DNA from: Chrysomallon squamiferum
Lineage: Eukaryota; Mollusca; Gastropoda; Neomphalida; Peltospiridae
Assembly: GCA_012295275.1 (NCBI GenBank)
Contig: CM022674.1
Location: forward strand, 8,299,760-8,327,259
Length of the DNA: 27,500 bases
Direction of reading: 5' to 3'
Each line of letters starts with the position of its first letter. Within the stretch, counting starts at the first letter, position 1. Positions 13,306-23,080 of this stretch are shown in pieces. Under the pieces are notes generated by a model. That model was given only the letters and a program-made list of their open reading frames with translations. It had not been told where the DNA came from and did not search any database. Both the position numbers and the translations under genes were made by a program.

Positions 13306-13569
13306 TATATCAAAATTAAAGATTGTGTGGTATTATTTATCCAGAAACAAAACTCATTGTAAGTCAGAAAATATTGTGAAAGAACATGATGAATTGTCCT
13401 TGATATTGATTAAAATGTGGTCGTTCTTACTGGCAATAAAACATTTGAGAAAGTATGTTGTTTACATCATTCAGTGCAATCCATCGTACACATGTAATAC
13501 ATCAAATATTTTTAGATAAAGGAAAACATAAGTTAAGTCTAAAATATGAAAAAATACAATACGTATACA
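13306..13569. other. AT-rich unique sequence, no gene seen
   Basis: Two short overlapping plus-strand frames (64 and 77 codons) run through this stretch, and the second continues into the CA repeats. Neither is recognisable. Confidence 0.5.
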
Positions 13570-13634
13570 ATACACACAAAACACACACACACACATACAC
13601 ACACACACATATATACACACACACACACTCACAC

Positions 13635-13669
<35 letters not shown>

Positions 13670-13685
13670 TACACACATATATAAA
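13570..13685. repeat. compound (CA)n/(TA)n microsatellite
   Basis: Alternating ACACACAC, ATATATA and CACACATACACAC blocks make an imperfect purine-pyrimidine alternating tract of about 115 bp. Frames on both strands made of Thr-His or Tyr-Ile/Val-Cys are artefacts. Confidence 0.95.
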
Positions 13686-13960
13686 TAAATTAAACAGCCT
13701 GTAATACTAAGATTCTAGGCTTAAATCTTCTCTATGTTTTCCCATTTAGCAGGAAGCAGTTCTGTGGCAACAGTTAGTTTTGTGGGAAGATTCTAAATGG
13801 GTGATCTGTACAGAACTATTTGGGGGGGGTCAGTGAGGAGGCGAGAAGCTGAGGGATGAGCAGAGATTGACGTATAATTTTTAAAAGCTTCAGTAACTGC
13901 ATCTGCAGCCCACATCAATATTATCTTCCATCCTCGTCATCCTCTCGTTTCACTTCTTTT
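13686..13960. other. unique sequence, no gene seen
   Basis: This is ordinary composition with a short G-run near 13822-13830 and a purine-rich patch at 13830-13865. No frame of interest. Confidence 0.5.
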
Positions 13961-14449
13961 TTCTCTTTGTTCTCCTCTCTTATATAATCTTATCTTCTTT
14001 TGTTTTGTTAGCTTTTTTTAGTTTGTTTTTGTTTTTTATTGTTCTGTCGGTTTTGGGGTTTCTTGGGGGCTTTTGTGGGGTTGTTTTTGAAGGGGGATTG
14101 TTTTTTTGTTTTCGTTTCGTTTTTTTTAGGGTCTTGGAAGGTTTTATAATATTTTATTTTATTTAATTTCATTACTAAAACTGTAGGTTAACTTTTTACG
14201 TCTTTTTGACTTTTATTCTTTCTTATCTACTTCTTTTCTTTTCTTGTTTTTCGCGAATACTTTGTTATATTTTATGTACTTTTCTATTTTAATATTATTT
14301 TGTTCGTATTTAAATTTGATCTTGTTATTCCAAAACTCTGATAGATCTTATAATTATGATGCTATTTTAACATGGATAATTTGTCTTTTTTGAAGATTTT
14401 GTCTTTTTTAAAATTTATATTTAATTGTTTGTTGTTGTTTTTATATTTA

Positions 14450-14498
<49 letters not shown>

Positions 14499-14960
14499 TT
14501 TTTTTTTTAGTGGTTTATTTTTTCTTCTTTTACTCTCTTTTTTTATTTATTTATTAATTTTTATGCAAACTTATAAAATTTGTGTCTTGCTAAATAGCAT
14601 TTATAGCTAAGTGATATGACAGGATTCTTTCAATAGGTTATGAAAAAAATTATGACAACGCGGAAACACTGTCTTTTAAAACAAGTCAGATATATTAATT
14701 GTTTCATGTCTAGAATTTAGGAGATACTATCATTTTGATGAATAATTGAAATAAGAATTATGTGACAGCGAGAACAAAATATTCGTCTGCTCATAATGAC
14801 GTATCTGGTTTTTTGTCATTTTTTAAAATTATTTTTATTTTATTATATTTTATTATTTTTTGTTGTTGTTTTTATTTCGTTTCTCTCGGTTTTTTCTCTT
14901 TTCATTCTTTCCTTTGTATTTTCATCTTTCTTTTGTATCTTCTTTTTCATTCTATAGTGA
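13961..14960. repeat. T-rich low-complexity region with (TTA)n
   Basis: About 1 kb is strongly T-rich on the plus strand. It includes T/G-rich words at 14000-14135 (GGGGTTTCTTGGGGGC, GTGGGGTTGTTTTTG), a TTA trinucleotide tract of about 15 copies at roughly 14452-14497 ending in a T-run to about 14508, and further TTTTATT words to 14960. Frames rich in Leu, Phe and Tyr at 14372-14610 and 14762-15001 are artefacts of this composition. Confidence 0.85.
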
Positions 14961-15640
14961 CATATTATTTAATTTGCATCCGCATCTTTTTGCAAAGTTA
15001 AACGTGTTTTTATGATAATACAATACTATTCGGGTTTAAGAAATAACTTATTTTAAAAAAGCCTGTATTAAAGTGTATTACAATCCGTTTCTGGTTTCTA
15101 GCTAAACAGACTGTTGTCTTTATGAAGAACGACTAACTTGACAGTTACAACTTCTTGTTTCCATCTTGATCGATAACCGCGGAATCTAAGCAATTATATC
15201 GCATTGATAATATTACTCACTTAAATGTTTCATCAGATCCACGCAAACGAAAACAATAAATCAGTGAACATATTGACCAGTGACCTATCAAGCCGCACAT
15301 ACGTACATTTACTTGTTCTTCTAACTCATACTGTGATCCCACGCAGTAGGACACATTTCTTTCAGTCAGGATTGGTTTTATATTGAAAACGATTTGTTGC
15401 ACTCGGCTGACACTCACGTGTTTATACAGAGACACTTTTCACTTGTTTTGTCGAAGGCCAGTGAAGGGTGTGGCTGAAAGACAGAGGTGACAGGGAAAAC
15501 TCGCCTGTCTAGAAAGCAGCGTAATAAACAGATCACCATGATACGCTTTTTGTTTTGTTTCGGGTTTTTTGGCGAAAAGCGAAATGAACCTAGCGACTGA
15601 CAAATGCCCGAAAGGCGAAGAGAAAGAATAAAGTTTAAAA
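14961..15640. other. unique sequence with unrecognised minus-strand frames
   Basis: Base composition is more balanced at 15100-15620 than in the surroundings. A 72-codon minus-strand frame (15217-15435) has unremarkable mixed composition. Overlapping minus-strand frames of 84 and 97 codons (15414-15707) start in low-complexity sequence. I recognise none of these and see no conserved motif, so I do not call a CDS. This is one of the few places where a diverged exon could hide. Confidence 0.4.
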
Positions 15641-15910
15641 AAAGAAAAGGTAACTGACATAAAAAACAAAAGAGAAAACAAACAAGAAAACAAAACAAAA
15701 CAACCAAAAAAAAAAAAAGAAAAAAAGAAGCTACAGAAAAATGTTAAAACGTTATAAAAAAAAATGACTGAAATAGATTTTAAACTATATTAAAAAAAAA
15801 AATGAGGACAACTTGTGACAAAATCAGTATTTGAAAAATAGTAATAATGTATATAAAACAAATGTAAAAAAATAAAAAAATAAATATATATAAAAAAAAT
15901 AAGGAAGTAG
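15641..15910. repeat. A-rich low-complexity region
   Basis: The plus strand becomes A-rich with many short A-runs (around 15705-15720, 15757, 15791, 15866-15900) mixed with AAAC and AAAG words. This is the opposite strand bias to the T-rich region upstream. Confidence 0.85.
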
Positions 15911-16240
15911 GAAAACATTATATTTTTTATTGGGAGATGTTTACAGAAAATAATGTGTCTTCAAGCGTGCTTTCGACAACATTTCACTTTCGCTGTTAGT
16001 AATATAACTGATTTCACAATAGTAACAATTATTTATCTGTTTTTTCGTTTTCCGGGAAAATAATAATGTTTAATAATCTGTTTACCATGCACTCTCTTTC
16101 TTAATTTGAGGTAATACAACTAATTTTATGCCAGTAATAATTATTAATCCGTATTACTTTAACGTGAAAGCAAGAATTAGAATTGTTATCAGGAAAATAA
16201 TAAAAGTATTAGAATAAAAAATAGAAAAAAAACCAGATGT
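15911..16240. other. AT-rich unique sequence, no gene seen
   Basis: Nothing beyond AT-rich unique DNA is visible. Confidence 0.5.
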
Positions 16241-16435
16241 GGATCATTTTATTTTTTTTATTTTAGGTGGGGTTTTTTTTGGGGGGGGGTTGTTGTTGTT
16301 GTTCGGGGATGGGTTGTTTCATTTATTATTGCCTTTTTTATATAATTTTTTTATTATTAGTATTTTTTTTTTTTTGTGTGGTCTACTCTGTTTTATTTTA
16401 TTTTGTTTTTAGTTGTTCTTTCTTGGAATGTAAAA
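16241..16435. repeat. T/G-rich low-complexity region with G-run and (GTT)n
   Basis: T-runs alternate with a nine- or ten-base G run near 16280-16290, a short GTTGTTGTTGTTG run and a T-run of about 13 near 16361-16373. The frame reading Gly-Gly-Cys-Cys and Phe runs is an artefact. Confidence 0.85.
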
Positions 16436-17010
16436 AAAGAAAAAGTAAAGGAAGAATATAAAATAGAACGAAAGAAAGAAATGTCTAAAAATATATTTAG
16501 ATTTGTTTGATTAACTTTAAAATATTTTTTTGGTGTGGTGATAGATAAGAAAGAAAAAAACGAAAATGTTTTGTATTTTTATCTTCGAAGACTATACTGG
16601 AAACAGAAAAGTGTGTGGTTTGGACTCTCCAACATATTAACATTGGCCCATTGTGTACCCACCTTCGACCGTCTTGTTTATTCTGTACATTATTGGCGAC
16701 TGCGTCAAACAACAAAAGAAAAGAAAGATGTTCGAAATCTCAGAACTGTTCTAGTTCTAAACTCGGTGAAAAAGACCCTATCATTACGTCTGGGTGATAA
16801 ATAGGTTTGTTTCATGCACACAGAAAACACTTCACACTTTTCTTAATGTTACGTTTACACGATATGATTAATTAAACTGTGAAAAACATCTTTCTGCGGA
16901 AATAAAATCAACCTGGTCAATAATAACAAATAATATAGTCATTAATACGTCATGACAGGTGCTGACAGTACGTTTATCACGTTAGACAGATGGTTAATTA
17001 AAGCTGTATA
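16436..17010. other. AT-rich unique sequence, no gene called
   Basis: Plus-strand frames of 89 codons (16535-16804) and 60 codons (16615-16797) overlap a 72-codon minus-strand frame (16497-16715). All have mixed composition but no domain I recognise. There is no strong splice or start context. They are left uncalled. Confidence 0.45.
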
Positions 17011-17910
17011 CGTTTATCTCGTAAAGACCTATGCATTTATCGTTTAAATACGTATACATTTATCGATTAAAGATGTATACATTTATCGTTTAAATACGTA
17101 TACATTTATCGATTAAAGATGTATACATTTATCGTTTAAATACGTATACATTTATCGATTAAAGCCGTATACGTTTATCGATTAAAGACGTATGTTTTTA
17201 TCATTTAAATATGTATACGTTTATCGATTAATGCCGTATACGTTTATCGATTAAATACGTACGCATTTATCGATTAAAGATGTATACATTTATCGTTTAA
17301 ATACGTATACATTTATCGATTAAAGTTATATACATTTAGCGATTAAAGACATATATGTTTATCGAATAAAGAGACGTATAATTTATGGATTATATAAAAC
17401 AAATATCTTTCTTATTCAATCATGTTTATCGATTAAAGAATGTATATGTTTATCGATTAAAGACGCATGCATTTATCGATTAAAGACATATAGTTTATCG
17501 ATTAAAAACGTATAAGCTTATCTTAAAGATGTATACGTTTATCGATTAAAGATGTATGCATTTATCGATTAAATACGCTTATCGTTTAAAGACGTATACG
17601 TTTATCGATTATATAAAACAAATATCGTTGTTACTCATTTTTATCGATTAATGAATGTATAAGTTTATCGATTAAAGAGGTATGCATTTATCGATTAAAG
17701 ACGTTTTTATCGATTAAAGACGTATACGTTTATCGATTAAAGACGTATATGTTTATCGATTATATAAAACAAATATCGTTGTTACTCATTTTTATCGATT
17801 AATGAATGTATAAGTTTATCGATTAAAGAGGTATGCATTTATCGATTAAAGACGTATACATTTATCGATTAAAGACGTATACGTTTATCGATTGTATAAA
17901 ACAAATATAT
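17011..17910. repeat. 23-bp satellite-like array with ATCGAT and GTATAC palindromes
   Basis: The array is built from a unit near 23 bp of the form ACGTATACGTTTATCG then ATTAAAG. The first half often contains the palindrome ACGTATACGT or GTATAC, and the second half centres on the palindrome ATCGAT. More than 20 copies carry ATCGAT in the same orientation (TTTATCGATTAA); several near the left end carry ATCGTTTAA instead. At 17050-17160 the two types alternate as a 46-bp dimer. A second layer is marked by TATAAAACAAATAT segments near 17392, 17611, 17762 and 17894. CpG is frequent within the unit although the surroundings are AT-rich. No coding content. Confidence 0.95.
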
Positions 17911-18079
17911 TAGTCAATCATTTTTATTTGAAATATTTGCTTCTATTTTTACCAATAGAATAGAATTAAAGCCATAAAAGGCAAGGCACATATTTCTGAT
18001 AAAATCCGATATTAAATTAAAATATATTTTATAAACTTTTCCATTAAATACGGCTGTGTCATGTGTATGTGGTGAATTG
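17911..18079. other. AT-rich unique sequence, no gene seen
   Basis: This is transition sequence after the 23-bp array. Nothing specific is seen. Confidence 0.5.
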
Positions 18080-18175
18080 CAGACGTTTCGGCGATAGTTT
18101 TAATTTTCCTGCTGCGCATGCGCCCTGTTTATTTTGACGGATGACTGCTCTGGTTATCTCCACGTTTACGATTTA
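18080..18175. promoter_or_regulatory. CpG-bearing patch with NRF1-type palindrome
   Basis: TGCGCATGCGCC at 18113-18124 contains the perfect palindrome GCGCATGCGC (18114-18123), which matches the core of the metazoan NRF1 binding site. Nearby CpGs (GACGTTTCGGCGATAG just upstream, TTGACGGATG just downstream) make this a small CpG-bearing island in AT-rich DNA. NRF1 sites commonly mark promoters, so a promoter or a transposon-derived promoter is possible. No gene start is visible on either side. It could be chance. Confidence 0.3.
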
Positions 18176-18819
18176 CAGATGTCGTATTTCTTTCAGTTTC
18201 GTTAATTTTATTTATTACCAACTCTTAAGAATATCAAGACTGGCACGTTTTCAAGATTTGGTAAATTTCCATGTTGCAGCGATTATAATATATTAGCATT
18301 TTTAAAAATAATTTTTATGATTTAATGTCATTTGCTATAGCATATGTAACTGCATAATGATATATCGAAAAGACATTGTTTTACTATTACGGAGAGAAAT
18401 TCTCCATGGTATACCAAAACATATTTCTGAGAAAGCTGAATAAGAAAGTCACTGAAAGGAAAATAATTTAAACGCTAAAAAACAATGGACATAATTGCTC
18501 GTTTGAAATGAATCGTTTCAGACTATGGAAACTAATGATCGAAAGGAATATCTTTATCTGAATTCTGTACAAAACTACGTCGAGGGATTTGTATGAATTA
18601 AAAGAAAATCTTTCTCTTCGTGGTGAAAGATCTTACAAGGGAAAACGGTCTCTCTAATATCGATACGTCACTATTGCCTTTCACCTGTAACATTGTCCTG
18701 GATCTGATTTAGTGATCTTTGCCAATTATAGAACCGCCAGGCAATCTCTCGCCCAGACTTCGTTCAGTCTGATATTAGTTGCGACTAATACAAAAAATAG
18801 CAACAAAAGTAGAGATCGA
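18176..18819. other. unique sequence, no gene seen
   Basis: AT-rich, non-repetitive. No frame with convincing coding character. Confidence 0.5.
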
Positions 18820-19100
18820 ACTGTTAACCGAAAGCAACTAAAGGCAATCTTAAGGAGGGGAAGAATGAAAGAAAAGAAACAAATAAACATATTAACAAGT
18901 AAACAAAGAAAAGTAATTTTATGCAAGCAAAAGAAACAAGCAAACAAATAAAAAAAAAAAAAAAACACATGGAAGAAAGAAGTAAGACAAAAACGAAAAA
19001 GGAAACAAAATATGTGAAAAGCAAGCAGAAATGAATGAACAAAGAAAAAAGAAGGAAATAAGAAATATAGAAACAAGTAGAAAAATAAAGGAAAATAGAT
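18820..19100. repeat. purine-rich (A/G) low-complexity region
   Basis: About 280 bases are strongly A/G-rich on the plus strand (AAAGAAAAGAAACAAA, AAGAAGGAAATAAG and similar), with a run of 15 A near 18951-18965. The minus-strand frames of 72 and 116 codons rich in Phe and Leu are artefacts of the pyrimidine strand. Confidence 0.85.
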
Positions 19101-19419
19101 CAGAATATTAGTATTGTTCCAGCTATCGAATAGTCTGGATTAAAAAGCTAAAGTGATATTTGAAATGTTGCCACTAACATTAAATAAATGGGAAGATGTC
19201 TGTGTAATTCGTTTTAGATTCCTTGCCGCTTATCAGTGTCTTTGAGAACAAAATCAACTTTTATAATGGATTTGGAAGCAGGACTGACGTTATTATCTTC
19301 ATCTTTTTATTTAATGTTGGTTGTACTGTCTTGTAATTAATAGAAGGGGCTTACACTAGAAAATAAAATGAAAAGATATAAAGATATACTGAAAATGTTA
19401 CAGAAAATTATCTACGAAA
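19101..19419. other. unique sequence, no gene seen
   Basis: AT-rich unique DNA without frames or repeats of note. Confidence 0.5.
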
Positions 19420-19690
19420 ATGTGGATGTAAATATATATACATGTGTGTAAATGTATATGTGCAAATGAATATGCAATATACAGGTAATAGATATATAAA
19501 TACTTCTATACTAGATGATAGATATATAGACAGATAAACAGAGAGAGTAGATATATAGATAGACAGATAGGTGGATAGACAGGTTGGGACAGAGAGACAG
19601 TAAGTAGGTAAACGGATATAAACACATAGACAGGCAGACGGACAACAACGGATTAGGTAGATAAAGAGAGAGCTAAAACGACAGGCAGCG
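19420..19690. repeat. degenerate GATA/GACA sequence
   Basis: Imperfect ATATATAGATAGACAGATAG and GACAGGCAGACGGACAAC words make old, mutated tetranucleotide repeats. The 107-codon minus-strand frame rich in Ser, Tyr and Leu over this stretch is an artefact. Confidence 0.8.
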
Positions 19691-20059
19691 ACACAGCAAA
19701 CAGAGAGCGAAAGACGATTACTTCCCTTCAAATCCTCGCCTTCTCCCTGTGCGGGACGACTGGTTGTATTGATAAGCTGGGATGTATGCCGCCAGTAATC
19801 CTACTGATCGATGGAGATTGTATTATGTGAAATCTGTAGGGCGCCCAGAAACCTGTGTTAACTCAACCTGAACCTCTTAACTGAACCTCCTGTCCATTAG
19901 TGCACGTGTTACTCAGTCTTCTTCTTTTTTCTTATAAATACAACAACCAACTCGTTATTGTATAGTCTCGTTTAATTAATTTTATTCTACGAATAAAACA
20001 TCAGTGTAGAGAGAAAAAAGAGATCTGGATTATATACAGCCATAAACTGACTGATCAGT
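19691..20059. other. less AT-rich unique sequence, no gene seen
   Basis: 19730-19910 is more balanced in composition, with several CpGs (GTGCGGGACGAC, AGGGCGCCCAG) and a partial direct repeat AACCTGAACCTC then AACTGAACCTC near 19865-19890. It has no open frame of note. It stands out from its low-complexity neighbours. Confidence 0.5.
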
Positions 20060-20375
20060 TCCTGGAAGACAGATACATAGACACGCTGATACACACATCT
20101 ACATTATTATAGGCAAAGGTAGATTTAGTATATAAACAGTTAGATAGACAAACAGATAGGAAAACTATAGATATAATTATAGTTACAACGTAACGTGGAT
20201 AGTTAAAAAGGAAGACAGACTGACAGATAGAAGTAGCTAGCTTGATAGGTGTGTAAGTATAGGTATACGTATGCAGATATATAGATAGCTATATAGATAG
20301 ATAAATAGATATACAGATAGACAGATAGGTAGATATATAGATAGATTAAACAGATAGATTGATAGAGCTAGCTAT

Positions 20376-20463
<88 letters not shown>

Positions 20464-20475
20464 GGAGAGAGATAG
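20060..20475. repeat. degenerate then pure (GATA)n
   Basis: Imperfect GATA/GACA words from 20060 lead into a pure TAGA tract of about 22 copies at roughly 20374-20463, ending in GGGAGAGAGATAGG. GAGCTAGCTATATAGATAG just before it contains the palindrome AGCTAGCT. Confidence 0.95.
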
Positions 20476-21063
20476 GTATGTCTTTGTATTTAAATTCATT
20501 CAATGAAATGTAGACGTAACTTTTTGTCAAATGCATTGGTTTAATATTAAAAGTTTATTATGTTAGAAATGCATTTTAACTAGTCAAAGCTTTCAACAGT
20601 GAACGCTGTAGTACAAGGTAGAATACGGCTGGTTAAAGGGTTTTATTTATAATATATATTTTAATCAGTTTCATCCTATTCTCTTGTAGCGGTATACCGC
20701 AGCGAATTTTAATCAAATTATAAGGAAAAACAATCTCAACAAACAGTTTATTTATTTATTAAATATTCTTGTATCTGATAAACAAGAAAACAGATGGCAG
20801 TAAAGAAGGAAGGAACATACACTCCCATTAGAAATGAAGAACGATATTGAATTCTTGGCAGGCACGTAATAAGGCAATAATACAAAACTGAAGATAAAAA
20901 TCAGAGTACTGCACTAACTCTAATAACTTCCAGCAGTCGCTGGTTCTTACAGTTACACATTTTATACGATAAACAAAAAGACAAGTAATATTACAAACTG
21001 TGCAAAGTACTACACCTCTACGGATGTATTATAGAACGTGAGAAATAGGGAGTAAATCTGTCT
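20476..21063. other. AT-rich unique sequence, no gene seen
   Basis: Nothing recognisable. The right edge (from about 21055) starts to show words of the 33-bp repeat. Confidence 0.5.
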
Positions 21064-22160
21064 CTAATACTGTACGTCTGTTTCGATTAACATTTTACGT
21101 AATACTGTAAGACTATTTCTGTTTGTATGTAATGCTGTACATACGTCTCGAATGTGAAACAGTACGAACGTTCCGAATGTCTGTACGTGAAACAGTATGT
21201 ACGCCTCGAATGTGTGTCCGTGAAACAGTATGTACGCCTCGAATGTGTGTGCGTGAAACAGTATGTACGCCTCGAATGTGTGTGCGTGAAACAGTATGTA
21301 CGCCTCGAATGTGTGTACGTGAAACAGTACGTACGCCTCGAATGTGTGTACGTGAAACAGTACGTACGCCTCGAATGTGTGTACGTGAAACAGTACGTAA
21401 ATCTCGAATATTTGTATGTAACACAGTACCTACGTCTCGAATGTTTGTACGTAATACAGAACGTCAGTCTCGAATGTCTGTACGTAATACAGAACGTCAG
21501 TCTCGAATGTGTGTACGTGAAACAGTACGTAAATCTCGAATATTTGTATGTAACACAGTACCTACGTCTCGAATGTTTGTACGTAATACAGAACGTCAGT
21601 CTCGAATGTGTGTACGTGAAACAGTACGTAAATCTCGAATATTTGTATGTAACACAGTACCTACGTCTCGAATGTTTGTACGTAATACAGAACGTCAGTC
21701 TCGAATGTCTGTACGTAATACAGAACGTCAGTCTCGAATGTGTGTACGTGAAACAGTACGTAAATCTCGAATATTTGTATGTAACACAGTACCTACGTCT
21801 CGAATGTTTGTACGTAATACAGAACGTCAGTCTCGAATGTCTGTACGTAATACAGAACGTCAGTCTCGAATGTGTGTACGTGAAACAGTACGTAAATCTC
21901 GAATATTTGTATGTAACACAGTACCTACGTCTCGAATGTTTGTACGTAATACAGAACGTCAGTCTCGAATGTCTGTACGTAATACAGAACGTCAGTCTCG
22001 AATGTGTGTACGTGAAACAGTACGTAAATCTCGAATATTTGTATGTAACACAGTACCTACGTCTCGAATGTTTGTACATAATACAGAACGTATGTCACGA
22101 ATGGCTGTACGTAATACAGAATGTATTTCTCGAATATTTGTATTTAATACAGCATCTTGA
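21064..22160. repeat. 33-bp minisatellite with 132-bp higher-order repeat, about 32 copies
   Basis: The unit is GTGTGTACGTGAAACAG, then TACGTACGCCTCGAAT (33 bp). Diverged copies start the array; a block of near-identical units follows to about 21375. From there four types A-B-C-D cycle as a 132-bp higher-order unit: A has GTAAATCTCGAAT, B starts ATTTGTATGTAACAC, C starts GTTTGTACGTAATAC, D starts GTCTGTACGTAATAC. The order read is ABCD, ABC, ABCD, ABCD, ABCD, then ABCD with mutated C and D, ending in a decayed B. Because 33 is a multiple of three, frames of 330 (minus), 345 and 375 codons (plus) stay open. Changes between unit types fall evenly on all three codon positions, which argues against coding. 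Confidence 0.96.
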
Positions 22161-22370
22161 TTACGTAAAATTTATAGGTAAGAAAAAGATGAAGAAGATA
22201 ATGAAAAAGATGAAGAAAATGAAAAAAAAAGAAAGTAAAATAAAAATAATCCACGAAAATTCGTCATTTAAATGTTTGTAATAAGTAAACTTATATGTTT
22301 TTTCTAATGAAGTCACGTAAGCAAGTAAAATACACACATAATCTATCTCTGTTCCTGTCTATATCTGGAG
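22161..22370. other. A-rich tail and unique sequence
   Basis: 22180-22245 is purine-rich (AAGATGAAGAAGATAATG, AAGATGAAGAAAATG). The rest is AT-rich unique DNA. The Lys-rich end of the longest plus frame comes from this purine patch. Confidence 0.7.
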
Positions 22371-22387
22371 GGTATAGTACAGTATAG

Positions 22388-22420
<33 letters not shown>

Positions 22421-22421
22421 A
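22371..22421. repeat. (TA)n-(TG)n compound microsatellite
   Basis: GTATAGTACAGTATAG leads into about 11 TA dinucleotides and then about eight TG dinucleotides. Confidence 0.93.
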
Positions 22422-22890
22422 TTATGATGTCTAAACAACGATGTGATTACTCTATTATGTTATTAATTTGTTAGTGCGTTTCGCAATAACTTTAAATATG
22501 TTCTGTCATTAGAGTTTCGGAACAGTGAAACACAATAAAGAAAAAAGAGGAAATGAGATAAAAGAGAAAAGAAAACAATGAAAAGAGAAAAAAAAATAAT
22601 GACATTTTCAAACTGCTAAAGAAAACTTTTGTCATCTGTCATAGTGTTCAGATAATCATTAGAACCACACTGAACACGTTAAATAACAGTCAGTTTTTTT
22701 CATAGACGTGAATGGCTTGCATTACTGCGAGGCATGGATTAAATTCCACACGTAAAATTCAACACGTTTTGTCATTTCGCTTCCGTTCTCTTGAAATCCC
22801 AAGGCCATATAAAAAAGAGTTCGTAGTCTTGCCTACACATGCATTTCTTAGTCTAGAGGAATGTTAATAATTTTGCCTCGAGAATTTCGT
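22422..22890. other. AT-rich unique sequence, no gene seen
   Basis: A purine-rich patch lies at 22535-22600 (AAAGAGAAAAGAAAAC and similar). No frames of note. Confidence 0.5.
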
Positions 22891-22988
22891 TGTACCAATA
22901 GAGAGAAAGATAAAAAGAAAGATAGAGTGAAAGAGGGAAGGAGAGAGGATAAAAATAGAGAAAAAACTAGCTAGGAATAACAGAAAGG

Positions 22989-23077
<89 letters not shown>
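22891..23077. repeat. (GA)n microsatellite with purine-rich lead-in
   Basis: A pure GA tract of 43 copies spans 22992-23077, preceded by about 100 bases of imperfect AGAGAAAGATAAAAAG-type purine sequence. It is the third GA tract in the window with purines on the plus strand. Ser-Leu frames on minus are artefacts. Confidence 0.97.

Positions 23078-23080
<3 letters not shown>

Noticed and set aside
15217-15707. Minus-strand frames of 72-97 codons as a possible gene
   Set aside because: No recognised domain and no clear splice sites, and the upstream half lies in A-rich low-complexity sequence. They are kept only as a note in the region description.
21087-22281. Frames of 330, 345 and 375 codons that could be taken for repeat-containing proteins
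   Set aside because: They overlap on both strands, exist only because the 33-bp unit is a multiple of three and lacks stops in several frames, and show no codon-position bias between unit types.
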